A DNA stretch of 64,000 nt from an uncultured Desulfatitalea sp. (GTDB lineage Bacteria; Desulfobacterota; Desulfobacteria; Desulfobacterales; Desulfosarcinaceae), in assembly GCA_937868765.1 (NCBI GenBank), contig CALMNL010000004.1, positions 756,749 to 820,748 on the forward strand, in the 5' to 3' direction. Shown in pieces: positions 8,652 to 16,970 of this stretch. Under the pieces are notes generated by a model that was given only the letters and a program-made list of their open reading frames with translations, did not search any database and was not told the origin of the DNA. Each line of letters starts with the position of its first letter. Positions within the stretch are counted from its first letter, which is position 1. The translations under genes were made by a program, and so were the position numbers.

Positions 8652-9461
8652 TTAGCGTTCCAACTCTTTTTTAACCGCCCGGGTCATCAGCCACTCGTAC
8701 AGGGCCGGCGATATTTTGTTGACCATCCGCCCGATCCGCCCGGCGGGCGTCAGGACCAGCAGCCGCTTGTTCTTGCAGGCCGCCTGGAAGACCTGCTCGG
8801 CCACATCGTCGGGACTGGCGGGTTGGCCCACGGTGGACTGGGGATGCCGCGTGATGCTGCCGTCGCCGTCCAGAGCCGCCGCGCCGATGCCGGTGGCGGT
8901 GAAGCCGGGGCAGACGATGAGCACGCCCACGCCGCTGCCGCGCAGCTCGCTGCGCAGGGAATCGAACAGACCGTGCAGGGCATGCTTGCTGGCCGAATAG
9001 GCCGTGCGGCCCAGCAGGGGCGTGAATCCGGCCAGGGAGCTGATAGTGATGATCAGCCCCCTGCGCCGCTTCAAACTGCCCAGGGCCGCCTTGGTGCCGT
9101 AGAGCGGGCCGAAGAAATTGACCGCCATCACCTTGCGGAAGACTTCCAGTTGCGTCTGGTCGAAGGCGGCCCGGGCACTGATGCCGGCGTTGTTGATCAG
9201 CACGTCGATGTCGCCGAAACGCTCGAATACCTGGGCCATGGCGGCGGCCACCTCGGCCGGATCGGCCACATCGCAGGCCACGGCCAAGGTCTCGACACCC
9301 TCGGCGCGCAAGGCTTCGGCCGCGGCCGCCACTGCCGCGCCGTTGACATCCAGCATGGCGACCCGGGCGCCGGCCCGGCCGAAGCGCCGGGCATAGGCCA
9401 ACCCCAGGCCGCCGGCCGCGCCGGTGACCACGATAGTCTTACGGTTGAACTCCCGTCGCAT
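8652..9461 (-). CDS. SDR family NAD(P)-dependent dehydrogenase
   Basis: A 269-residue classical short-chain dehydrogenase. The cofactor motif is VTGAAGGLGLA (TGxxxGxG), followed by CDVAD, the NNAG motif LINNAGIS, the catalytic serine in TISSLAGF and the YxxxK pair in TAYSASKHAL. The C-terminus is basic (RAVKKELER), as in SDRs acting at membranes or on hydrophobic substrates. Start ATG 9461 has a GGAGG site 8 bp upstream, and it overlaps the preceding epimerase gene by 23 bp, indicating coupling. It is 28 bp ahead of xsc. Some sulfoacetaldehyde reductases are SDRs, so a role in forming or consuming sulfoacetaldehyde is possible but unproven. Confidence 0.9.
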   Translation of the reverse strand: MRREFNRKTIVVTGAAGGLGLAYARRFGRAGARVAMLDVNGAAVAAAAEALRAEGVETLAVACDVADPAEVAAAMAQVFERFGDIDVLINNAGISARAAFDQTQLEVFRKVMAVNFFGPLYGTKAALGSLKRRRGLIITISSLAGFTPLLGRTAYSASKHALHGLFDSLRSELRGSGVGVLIVCPGFTATGIGAAALDGDGSITRHPQSTVGQPASPDDVAEQVFQAACKNKRLLVLTPAGRIGRMVNKISPALYEWLMTRAVKKELER

Positions 9462-10437
9462 CGCTTTTCCTCCGTTGGGCCAGGTAGAAATCGAACACCT
9501 GCCGGCTGGTCTTGCGGGGCGTGAACCCGAACTCTTCCTTGAGCCGCCGGTTGGAGAGCACCGGCCGATAGCGTAAAAAGCGCACCTGCTCCGGACCATA
9601 CTGGGTGAGTCGCAGGCGCTTGGCGATCCATAGGGCCGCCGTCACCAGAGCCGACGGCAGGGCCAGGTAGGGCTTGCCCAGCAGGCGGGCCATCTCCGAC
9701 AGGGTCACGACCCCGTCGCCGGCCATGTTGAAGATGCCGCTGCCGCCCTGGAAGATGCCCTGCAGAATCGCCGCCACCACATCCTGGTCCCAGATGATCA
9801 CGAAGGGGCTGTCCACTTCCTTCAGGCCGGTGATCCGTTTCTGCTCGAAGAGATTGGTGATCTGGTTGCGCGTGTCGGCCCCCAGGATGAACCCGGGCCG
9901 GAAGATGAGCTGCGCCAGCTCGGGATGCTCGCTCCGGTGTCGGGCCAGCATCTCTTCCACCAGGCGCTTGTGGTAGGAGTAGGCGAACTCCTGGTTGCCC
10001 CGGATGGGATCGTTTTCGTCGAGCCAGGGGGCGTTGTCCGGGTAGTAGCCGTAGGCCGCGCCGCTGGAGGTGTAGATGAATTTCTGCACACCGGCCGCCA
10101 CGCAGGCCTTGAGCACGTTTTCGGTGCCCAGCACATCCACCTTGTACTCCAGGCTGCGATCCGAATCCCGGCCCGGCGTCACGATGGCGGCCAGATGAAC
10201 GACCACCTGCACCTTGTACTTCGCAAGGGCCTGAACCAACTCGGGCGAACAGATGTCCGCCGCCAGGTAATCGATTCCCGCCAACCGCTTTTCCGGCGGC
10301 ACTTCGCGCAGGTCGGTGGCCACGATGGTGGTCAGCTCCTTGCGATCGGCGGCCAGGGCCGTCACCAGCTGGCGGCCGATGTAGCCGGCCGCCCCGGTGA
10401 CCAGGACGGAGCGATAGGGGGTTTGCTGCTCAGTCAT
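9439..10437 (-). CDS. NAD-dependent epimerase/dehydratase (extended SDR)
   Basis: A 332-residue extended SDR. It has the VTGAAGYIGRQLV cofactor loop, a conserved ADI acidic segment, VVVHLAAIV, the serine triad region YTSSGAAYGYYP and the catalytic YSYHK. Unlike sugar-nucleotide epimerases it has a diverged C-terminal half, which leaves the substrate open. An AAAGGAG ribosome site precedes ATG 10437. It lies 12 bp after the BASS transporter gene and overlaps the next SDR by 23 bp. Pairs of an extended and a classical SDR under a TetR regulator are common in clusters for hydrophobic or unusual carbon compounds, so this could be a 3-beta-hydroxy dehydrogenase rather than an epimerase. Confidence 0.85.
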   Translation of the reverse strand: MTEQQTPYRSVLVTGAAGYIGRQLVTALAADRKELTTIVATDLREVPPEKRLAGIDYLAADICSPELVQALAKYKVQVVVHLAAIVTPGRDSDRSLEYKVDVLGTENVLKACVAAGVQKFIYTSSGAAYGYYPDNAPWLDENDPIRGNQEFAYSYHKRLVEEMLARHRSEHPELAQLIFRPGFILGADTRNQITNLFEQKRITGLKEVDSPFVIIWDQDVVAAILQGIFQGGSGIFNMAGDGVVTLSEMARLLGKPYLALPSALVTAALWIAKRLRLTQYGPEQVRFLRYRPVLSNRRLKEEFGFTPRKTSRQVFDFYLAQRRKSDATGVQP

Positions 10438-10449
10438 GGGTCAGCTCCT

Positions 10450-11367
10450 TTATACTGCTTTCACGGCGATGGGCCGACGCGACCAGAAGGTCGATACGGT
10501 CAGGCCGGAGATGATGTGCCAGACACCCCACCAGCCGGCGATGATGGCCATGCCGCCCAGGCCGTCGAAGAACTGGAAGATCAGCACCAGGGCCAGGGCC
10601 GAATTCTGGATGCCCACCTCGATGCTCACGGCCCGGCGGTCGGGCTCGGGCAGCCCGAAGGCCCGGGCCGAGGTGTATCCGATGGTCAGGGCCAGGGCAT
10701 TGTGCACGAACACGCCAAAGGCCACGATGCCCACGGCCCGCAGGAAGTTCTGCCAGTTGGCCCCCAGGGCGGCCAGCACGAAAAGGCTGAAAATCACCAT
10801 GGCCACCACCTTGAACGGCTTGCGGATCTTCTCCACCAGGCTGGGGTAGAACTTGGAGGTGGTCATGCCCAGCAGCAGCGGGATGCCCAGGATCAGGACG
10901 ATGGTTTGAAAGACGTCCAGGGGATCCAGCGAGACCTTGCGCAAAATCGCGTGGGTGGCCGGATTGACGCTGCCCCACAGGGCCAGGTTGAACGGCGTCA
11001 TGAAAACCGCCACCGCGGTGGAGACCGCCGTCATGCTCACCGACAGGGCCACGTTGCCACCGGCCAGGTAGGTCATCAGGTTGGAGAGGTTGCCGCCCGG
11101 GCAGGCGGCCACCAGCATCATGCCCAGGGCCATGGAGGGGGTCACCGGCAGGATCAACGTCAGTAAATAGGTAAAGGCCGGCAGCAGGATGAACTGGGCG
11201 CCCAGGCCGATGGCCGGCCCCTTGGGTGAACGAATCACGCGCTTGAAATCTTCCAGGTGCATGTCCAGGGCCATGCCGTACATCATCAAGCCGATGACGA
11301 TGTTGAGACCCAACAATCCGCTTTGGCTGAAATTGAGGCTGATCCGATCGATGGCGGCCGCATCCAT
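10450..11367 (-). CDS. Bile acid:sodium symporter (BASS) family transporter
   Basis: A 305-residue integral membrane protein with nine or ten hydrophobic segments from about residue 18 to 290. The family features include the N-terminal helix GLNIVIGLMMYGMALDM, the crossing motif ACPGGNLSNLMTYLAGGNVALS, and EVGIQNSALALVLI near residue 245, which corresponds to the sodium-site E-x-G-x-Q-N motif of ASBT homologues. BASS proteins couple sodium entry to uptake of organic anions, including bile acids, pantoate and pyruvate. In this cluster the natural guess is uptake of the sulfonated substrate that feeds xsc, which is an inference from position only. An AGGAGG site precedes ATG 11367. Confidence 0.92.
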   Translation of the reverse strand: MDAAAIDRISLNFSQSGLLGLNIVIGLMMYGMALDMHLEDFKRVIRSPKGPAIGLGAQFILLPAFTYLLTLILPVTPSMALGMMLVAACPGGNLSNLMTYLAGGNVALSVSMTAVSTAVAVFMTPFNLALWGSVNPATHAILRKVSLDPLDVFQTIVLILGIPLLLGMTTSKFYPSLVEKIRKPFKVVAMVIFSLFVLAALGANWQNFLRAVGIVAFGVFVHNALALTIGYTSARAFGLPEPDRRAVSIEVGIQNSALALVLIFQFFDGLGGMAIIAGWWGVWHIISGLTVSTFWSRRPIAVKAV

Positions 11368-11461
11368 GGCATCCTCCTGTTTATGCAGTTGGCCTATTGT
11401 CAGTGTCCATCCGGGGATCAGAGCGCTTGGGCGAAAATAGCCATACCCGGATGGGCGTTAT

Positions 11462-13219
11462 TCAAGCGCCCGAAGGCTCCTGATGCATGGCCTTGAAGTA
11501 CATCAGGCCCGGAGCCATCATGTGGGCCTCGGCGTTCACCTGACAGTGGATCACGGCGCAGCGGTCGGCCGTCCGGGCCTGTGCCAGGGCCTCGCGCAGC
11601 TGGGCCGGCGTCGCGGCCCGGGCACCGAAAGCGCCCATGGACTCGGCCAGCCGGTCCCAGGCGATCTCGCCCAGATCGGTGTTGATGGTGCCGCTCTTGT
11701 CCGGCCCCAGGGCGGTCTTGAAGTTCTCCTTGACCGCCTGCAGGGCGAACATCTGGTTGATCTTGACCATGCCCCAGGCCTTGTCGGCCAGCACCAGGAA
11801 AATGACTTTGTAGCCGTTGCGCACGGCGGTCTCGATCTCCTGCATGTTGAAGCCCATGGCGCCGTCGCCGATGAGGCAGTAGACCGCTTTGTCGGGCCGG
11901 GCCGCGGCCGCCCCCAGGGCCTGGCCCACGCCGGCGCCCAGGTGCCCCATGTGGGGGGTGCTCAGCTGGGTGTTGGGGGTGAGGATGGGGGTGTAGAAGT
12001 TGCCCCACACGGCGGTGTTGCCGCCGTCGAAGACCACCACGGCGTCGTCCGGGAAGATCTCCCGGCAGACCACCGGCACGTGGCAGGAGATCATGGGGTC
12101 CGCCGGCAGGGCCAGCATCTCGTCCATCTTGGCCCGGTCGGCCGCCTTCATCTTGGCCAGTTCGGCCACTTTCGCCTGCCGTGCGGCCAGGTTCATGCGG
12201 CCGGCGGCGGCCGTAAGGCGCGTCAGCATCATTTCCAGGAAGAGGCCCGCGTCGGCCAGTACCGCCAGGTCGCCCGGCCGGTTGCGGCCCAGGCGCTCTT
12301 CGTCGATGTCCACCTGGATGAACGTCTGGTTTTCGGGCTTGGCCCAGTAGGGCGCCTTGCCCCACCAGTCGGTCTCGCCCATGTCCGACCCGAGGCAGAG
12401 GCACACGTCGGCCTGGTTGCGCACGGCGCTGTTGGCCTCGATGTGCACCATGGGCCAGGCCAGGGGGTGCCGTTCGTCGAGCACGCCGCGGCCGGCCCAC
12501 GAGGTGGTCACCGGCGCATGCAAGGCTTCGGCCACCCGTTGCAGGGCCGCATAGGCCTGGGCATGGATGATGCCGCTGCCGGCATGGATCATGGGCAGCT
12601 TGGCCTGGATCAGGATTTCCGCCGCCCGGGCCACCTGTTCTTCCGGCGGGGCCTGGGGCGCCGTGCGGCGATATCGGGAAGGAGAGAGGATCGGGGCTTG
12701 CGGGCACGGGCCGTTGATCAGGTTTTCGGGCACGTCCAGGTGCACGACCCCCGGCCGCCCCTGCCAGCATTTTCGCAGGGCCTGGCGCAGCAGCTCGGGA
12801 ATGCGCTCGGGATAGGCGCAGGTGGCCGACCACTTGGCCATGTTCTTGATCGTTCCCACCTGGTCGAAGCACTGGTAGGCGCCGCCCCGGTCCGGGTAGG
12901 TGATGCCCGTGCGCCGGGAACTGGTGATCAGCAAGACCCGGTTGCCCTCCACGTTTTCCACGGCCACACCGGCCAGCATGTTGGCCACGCCCGGGCCGTT
13001 GCTGGCGATGCACACCCCCAGCTTGCCGGTCATGCGGGCGTAGGCGCCGGCCATGTGGGCCGCCACCGCTTCGTGGCGCGGGGTGATCATCTGGATCCCC
13101 TCCTCCACGCAGTGGGCGAAGAGCTGCAGATAGGTGCCGTCCACGATGCCGAAGAACTTCTCGACGCCTTCGGCCTTGAGCATCTTGGCGATGATTTGTC
13201 CGCCGGTGGTCTGGGTCAT
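11462..13219 (-). CDS. Thiamine-diphosphate-dependent enzyme, acetolactate-synthase-like
   Basis: A 585-residue ThDP enzyme of the acetohydroxyacid-synthase/pyruvate-oxidase superfamily with the usual Pyr, central and PP domains. The activating glutamate is in ITPRHEAVAAHMAGAYARMTG, and the ThDP motif is LIGDGAMGFNMQE. It is clearly different from the neighbouring Xsc: the RDYFYG signature is missing and the substrate-side loop reads TSSRRTGITYPDRGGAY. No acetolactate-synthase small subunit is adjacent, so valine/isoleucine synthesis is unlikely. It follows the TetR gene by 49 bp behind an AAAGGAGG site, as first structural gene of the cluster. A decarboxylase or carboligase step upstream of sulfoacetaldehyde is an attractive but unproven role. 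Confidence 0.85.
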   Translation of the reverse strand: MTQTTGGQIIAKMLKAEGVEKFFGIVDGTYLQLFAHCVEEGIQMITPRHEAVAAHMAGAYARMTGKLGVCIASNGPGVANMLAGVAVENVEGNRVLLITSSRRTGITYPDRGGAYQCFDQVGTIKNMAKWSATCAYPERIPELLRQALRKCWQGRPGVVHLDVPENLINGPCPQAPILSPSRYRRTAPQAPPEEQVARAAEILIQAKLPMIHAGSGIIHAQAYAALQRVAEALHAPVTTSWAGRGVLDERHPLAWPMVHIEANSAVRNQADVCLCLGSDMGETDWWGKAPYWAKPENQTFIQVDIDEERLGRNRPGDLAVLADAGLFLEMMLTRLTAAAGRMNLAARQAKVAELAKMKAADRAKMDEMLALPADPMISCHVPVVCREIFPDDAVVVFDGGNTAVWGNFYTPILTPNTQLSTPHMGHLGAGVGQALGAAAARPDKAVYCLIGDGAMGFNMQEIETAVRNGYKVIFLVLADKAWGMVKINQMFALQAVKENFKTALGPDKSGTINTDLGEIAWDRLAESMGAFGARAATPAQLREALAQARTADRCAVIHCQVNAEAHMMAPGLMYFKAMHQEPSGA

Positions 13220-13268
13220 GATGTGCCTCCTTTTAAAATTGAGGTCCTGCCCGCACCGAACGCCCTTC

Positions 13269-13925
13269 CTACTCCTTGGGCGGCCGCAGCAACCGGTCGA
13301 TCATGGTGGTCGTGCGGCTCAGGTGCTCGGCAATGACCGATTCATCGAGGGTGTCTTCGATCTCCAGGTATTCGCGCATGCGTATCTTGTAGTGCTGGGA
13401 CACCAGGCTGGTGAGCAGCACGATGTAAAGGCTGTTGATCAGGAAGGCGGTGTAGTTGACATCGAGATCGCTGCGCACCAGCCCTCGTTCGATGTCCCGC
13501 CGGATGAGCTGCTTGAGGTAGTCCGAGGTATGCTTTTCCACGGCCATGGAGAGCTGATCGGCGAAGCGCTCCATGCCCGGCGAGGCGATGCCGTCATACA
13601 GACTGAGATATTCAGGGAAGGATAGCACGAACCGCATGCCCTGGCGGAAGATGTGGGCCAGTTGGCGGTAGATATCCCATTCGGGATTCAGGTCGCCGTA
13701 AACGGCGTTGCGCGAGCGCTCCATGCCGTCCTGGCAGACGAAGAGATAGAGGTCTTCCTTGCTCTCGAAGTAGTTGTAGATGGAACCTTTGGCCACCCCG
13801 GCCCGGCTGGCCAGCTCGGCCACATCGGTCTGGTTGAAACCCCGTTCGGCGAAGAGGCGGGCCGCTTCCCGCAACAACCTTTCGCGCTTATCGGCGGCGA
13901 TCTTGGTGAAGGTCTCTTTGGGCAT
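13269..13925 (-). CDS. TetR/AcrR family transcriptional regulator
   Basis: A 218-residue regulator. Residues 10-58 form the TetR helix-turn-helix: RLLREAARLFAERGFNQTDV, then ASRAGVAKGSIYNYFESKEDLY. The remaining helical domain would bind an effector and dimerise. The start ATG 13925 has a GAGGA site. Upstream lie a consensus-like promoter and an abutting 20-bp palindrome, so it almost certainly regulates itself and the - strand cluster that follows (TPP enzyme, symporter, SDRs, xsc, ackA). The effector is unknown; by analogy with FadR-type TetR proteins that bind TGACTGACCGGTCAGTCA-like sites, an acyl-CoA or the pathway substrate is possible. Confidence 0.93.
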   Translation of the reverse strand: MPKETFTKIAADKRERLLREAARLFAERGFNQTDVAELASRAGVAKGSIYNYFESKEDLYLFVCQDGMERSRNAVYGDLNPEWDIYRQLAHIFRQGMRFVLSFPEYLSLYDGIASPGMERFADQLSMAVEKHTSDYLKQLIRRDIERGLVRSDLDVNYTAFLINSLYIVLLTSLVSQHYKIRMREYLEIEDTLDESVIAEHLSRTTTMIDRLLRPPKE

Positions 13926-13949
13926 GCGTTCCTCACTTTTTCAGGAGCG

Positions 13950-13969
13950 ATGACTGGCCGGTCAGTCAT
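13950..13969. promoter_or_regulatory. TetR-type operator palindrome
   Basis: The 20-bp sequence ATGACTGGCCGGTCAGTCAT is palindromic except at one symmetric pair of positions (G/T opposite T/G). It lies 25 bp upstream of the tetR start and directly abuts the predicted -10 element. A bound repressor would therefore cover the transcription start. The TGACTGACCGGTCA core matches operators known for FadR-like TetR regulators. Confidence 0.72.
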
Positions 13970-13998
13970 AGACTATTGGGTCGCCTGTTCATTGTCAA
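13970..13998 (-). promoter_or_regulatory. Predicted sigma-70 promoter of the tetR-xsc cluster
   Basis: On the - strand a perfect -35 hexamer TTGACA (13998-13993) is separated by exactly 17 bp from TAGTCT (13975-13970). The -35, the spacing and the position 45 bp before the tetR start all fit a housekeeping promoter. The operator palindrome begins at the next base. Confidence 0.65.
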
Positions 13999-14210
13999 AT
14001 CTTTTTTTTGATCATTTGGGTTTCATTATGGGGAATCGGATCATCAAACAACAAATCGGTCACAATATCGGAATGATACACATCATAAGGATCTTGGGGG
14101 GAAGTCGCCGCAGAATTGGGAAACAGGTCCAAGCCGGGGCAATCCAATGCGTCGGCGGGTTCAAACCCACCGGTCGACCGACAAGAGGATACGGGGGGGA
14201 TGTCTGGCGG

Positions 14211-16037
14211 TTACGCGTTCAAGAGCTCCAGGGCCTCGATCACCGCCGTGAAGGTCGGGTAGCGCTCGGTGGGATCCTTGGCCATCATCTTCTCGATGAT
14301 CCCGCTCAGGGCGATGGGAATGCTCCGGTCTTTCTGGCACAGGGGCGTCATGGTCTCGTTCAGATGCATGTCCAGAACCGCCTTGATATCGTCGGATTCA
14401 AAGGGCGGCGAGCCGCACAAGGCGTGGTAGAAGGTAGCGCCCAGCGAGTACATGTCGCTCTTGTGGTCCAGGGTCAGCCCGGCGATCTGCTCGGGGGACA
14501 TGTATAAAGGTGTGCCGGCGATGATGCGTTTGCCGGCGCTCTTGGCATCCTTGCTGTGGGCCACGCCGAAGTCCAGCAGCTTGACGACCCCCGTGCGGGT
14601 TACCATGATGTTGGCCGGCTTGATGTCGCGGTGGACGACGCTGTTCTGGTAGACGACTTCCAGGGCCTTGAGCACCGTGATCAAAATCTTTACGCCCTTG
14701 GCCACCTTGAGCTTGCCGCCTTTTTTGACGATGTCCCGGAGGGTCATGCCATTGATAAACTCCATGGCATAGTAGAGAATGTCGCTGCTGGTGCCGATAT
14801 TGTAGATCTGGGCGATGTTCTGATGGTTGAGCCTGGAGACCACCCGGGCTTCCTTGATGAACATCTCGCGGAATTCTTCCTTGGAGGAGAGCTCGAAGGA
14901 GATGATCTTCAGGGCCACTTCTCTCTCCAGGGCCACGTCCCAGCCTTGCAGCACACCGCCCATGCTGCCCGCGCCGATCAGCGAGATGACCCGGTAGTTG
15001 TCCAGCTGTTTGCCGATGAGGCTGTTGTAAAAGCGGATATCGTAGGAGGGCTTCTTCTTGGCCGCATTCTGCTGGAGTTGGGCGCCGCTGATGAGCGCTT
15101 CGGCGCCGGTCTCATCCAGGGCGATGGTCGCGGCGATCTCGCCGGGCGCTTTGGGCGCGGGTCCGGAAGAGGCCTTTTCGGCGACCGGCGCGGCTGCCGC
15201 GGGTGCGGCGCTCGGCCCGTGGGTCAGGATGCCGTAAATGCGGCGCCAGGTCTCATCTTCCGCCACGGCGATATCGATGTCCGCCGGTTTCTGGAAATCC
15301 TTGAAATCGATGGTCTTGATATGGCCTTTGATGACGAAGATGCCTTCGGGCAGCTTGAAACGCACCATCAGGGCCACCCCGGCTTTGCCGAAGAGCGAGG
15401 TCTGCACGGCGATGCTCTGATCCGTGAAGGCTTTGATACGGCTGGGCATCCAGATGACACCATCCCGGGAGACTTCCAGGATCATGGTCGGCAGGGCCAC
15501 CGGCATGGCCGGCACGACGGCCGGTTTGGGTGCCGCCGCGGCCGCAGGCGGCGTCTCGACCTTGGGGATGGGAGTTTTCTGGGCAGTCTTGGCCATGGCC
15601 GGCCGCACGGTCGGCCGCTCCTGGGGCAGGGGCCGGACCGGAGCCTGGGGCCGGTTGCCGCCACCCAGTGCGTAAGCTTCGCCGAGGCGGGCGAGCAGCA
15701 TGCGGGCATCCAGAGGATAGACCAGGTAGTCCACGGCGCCGAGGGCAAAGGCCTCGGTCGGCCGGAATTGATTGGCCTGGGAGACCAGGAACATGAAGGG
15801 GATGTTTTCGCGCAAGGGATCCTTCTTGATAAACCCCAGAAAGTCGATGCCCTTGATATCGTCCAGGTCCTTGTCGCAGACGATCAGCCCGACGTTGCCG
15901 GCGGCAAGGCACGACAGGGCATTGCGCATGCCTGTGGCCTTGTGCACCGTATAGCCTGACCCCTGGATCACCGGAACGATCTTATCCACGAAGGGACGAT
16001 CCCGGTGGATGAGCAGCATTTCTTTGTTGGCAGTCAT
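14211..16037 (-). CDS. Ser/Thr protein kinase with N-terminal receiver and PilZ-type domains
   Basis: A 608-residue cytoplasmic protein with three modules. Residues 1-125 are a response-regulator receiver (phospho-acceptor candidate Asp55 in LIVCDKDLDD). A low-complexity Ala/Pro linker follows. Residues about 185-285 resemble a PilZ-like beta-barrel (ILEVSRDGVIWMPSRIKAFT). Residues about 335-605 form a Hanks-type kinase with glycine loop LIGAGSMGGVL, lysine in VALKII, catalytic loop VVHRDIKPANIM and DFG. All catalytic residues are kept, so it should be active. It follows cheX by 39 bp and cheY lies before that, all on the - strand, suggesting one signalling unit. Only a weak ribosome site is seen. 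Substrates are unknown. Confidence 0.88.
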   Translation of the reverse strand: MTANKEMLLIHRDRPFVDKIVPVIQGSGYTVHKATGMRNALSCLAAGNVGLIVCDKDLDDIKGIDFLGFIKKDPLRENIPFMFLVSQANQFRPTEAFALGAVDYLVYPLDARMLLARLGEAYALGGGNRPQAPVRPLPQERPTVRPAMAKTAQKTPIPKVETPPAAAAAPKPAVVPAMPVALPTMILEVSRDGVIWMPSRIKAFTDQSIAVQTSLFGKAGVALMVRFKLPEGIFVIKGHIKTIDFKDFQKPADIDIAVAEDETWRRIYGILTHGPSAAPAAAAPVAEKASSGPAPKAPGEIAATIALDETGAEALISGAQLQQNAAKKKPSYDIRFYNSLIGKQLDNYRVISLIGAGSMGGVLQGWDVALEREVALKIISFELSSKEEFREMFIKEARVVSRLNHQNIAQIYNIGTSSDILYYAMEFINGMTLRDIVKKGGKLKVAKGVKILITVLKALEVVYQNSVVHRDIKPANIMVTRTGVVKLLDFGVAHSKDAKSAGKRIIAGTPLYMSPEQIAGLTLDHKSDMYSLGATFYHALCGSPPFESDDIKAVLDMHLNETMTPLCQKDRSIPIALSGIIEKMMAKDPTERYPTFTAVIEALELLNA

Positions 16038-16076
16038 GGGCGGTTTGGGCCTCTTGCTTCTCCGGCCGCGATAGGC

Positions 16077-16955
16077 CTACAACTCGATCTCTTTCACGGA
16101 TGCGACCGGTTCGCTGGCCTTGTTCCTGGGTTTGAGGCACACCTGGAGGACGAACGCCTCCTGGCCCACATCGAAAATCAGCACGGCGATGCTCGACCCG
16201 TCGGGATGACCGAGCTGGTGGCCGGAACCGACCACCACCGTGGGCAGGGAGAGGTCGAAGTGAAACTGGGTGCCCTTGAAGCGCTTCTTGGTACTGCCGC
16301 TGATCATGTTGATCAGCTCGCCGGTCCCGTCGTGGATGTATTCGGCATTGATCTTGGCTTCGGGCACCTTCATCATGTTGGCGATGATCTTGCGCGCCAG
16401 GTCCCAGTACAAGGTGATGGCCACGGTGCCCTCGGAGTTGCCGGACAAGCCGATGATGCCGGAGATGTCGCCGTAGATCCGCAGATCATCCTCGAAATAG
16501 ACCTCGCGGAAGACCGCTTCCACGAAAGCCATTTTGCTCAGGACCGTGACGGTGTTTTCGATGAAGGGCGTGAGGTACTCCATCTCCTTGGCCATGGGCG
16601 TGCGGTGGGGGATCAGGTGGCCCTGGAGAATCTGCCGGCAGGCGCCGGGCGGCGCCTCCAGGGAGAGCACTTCGGTGGCGCCGGCGCTCAGGAACTGGTC
16701 GCAGGTGGCCAGGTCGTCCGCCGGATGGAGGACGACGATGGGAATGGCCCTGAACCGGCAGGCCACCCGGATCTTGGACACCTTGTCGGCCTCGTCAACA
16801 ATGGGCCCGGCGGCTTCCAGGATGATCATGCGGTTGTCCTGGGGTGCCAGACCGTCACCGAAAGCGCAGCTGGCCAAAGTGCAGGTGTCGCCCAGGAGTC
16901 CGGCAATCGTTTTGGTTGCTGCGGCGCCACAATCGACCAATAGAACCTTGTTCAT
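16077..16955 (-). CDS. CheX-type phosphatase domain protein with degenerate N-terminal receiver
   Basis: A 292-residue protein. The first ~120 residues have a receiver-like fold (MNKVLLVDCGAAATKTIAGL) but lack a convincing acidic pocket, so it is probably not phosphorylated. Residues ~130-290 match the CheX/CheC-like phosphatase family. They contain EGTVAITLYWDLARKIIANM followed by EYIHDGTGELINMISG, and the E-x2-N pair in GELINMI is the catalytic signature of CheX. It would dephosphorylate a CheY-like protein, most likely the cheY product encoded 15 bp upstream. A TTTGGAG site precedes the ATG. Confidence 0.85.
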   Translation of the reverse strand: MNKVLLVDCGAAATKTIAGLLGDTCTLASCAFGDGLAPQDNRMIILEAAGPIVDEADKVSKIRVACRFRAIPIVVLHPADDLATCDQFLSAGATEVLSLEAPPGACRQILQGHLIPHRTPMAKEMEYLTPFIENTVTVLSKMAFVEAVFREVYFEDDLRIYGDISGIIGLSGNSEGTVAITLYWDLARKIIANMMKVPEAKINAEYIHDGTGELINMISGSTKKRFKGTQFHFDLSLPTVVVGSGHQLGHPDGSSIAVLIFDVGQEAFVLQVCLKPRNKASEPVASVKEIEL

Positions 16956-16970
16956 AGTTATTCTCCAAAG

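Noticed and set aside
5486-8674. A continuous + strand reading frame of over 1000 codons opposite ackA and xsc
   Set aside because: It is antisense to two strongly supported enzymes, rich in His/Gly/Gln from G+C-biased codons, and shows no family motif.
14145-14190. tRNA T-arm-like GGGTTCAAACCC
   Set aside because: No acceptor stem, anticodon arm or D-arm can be built around it.
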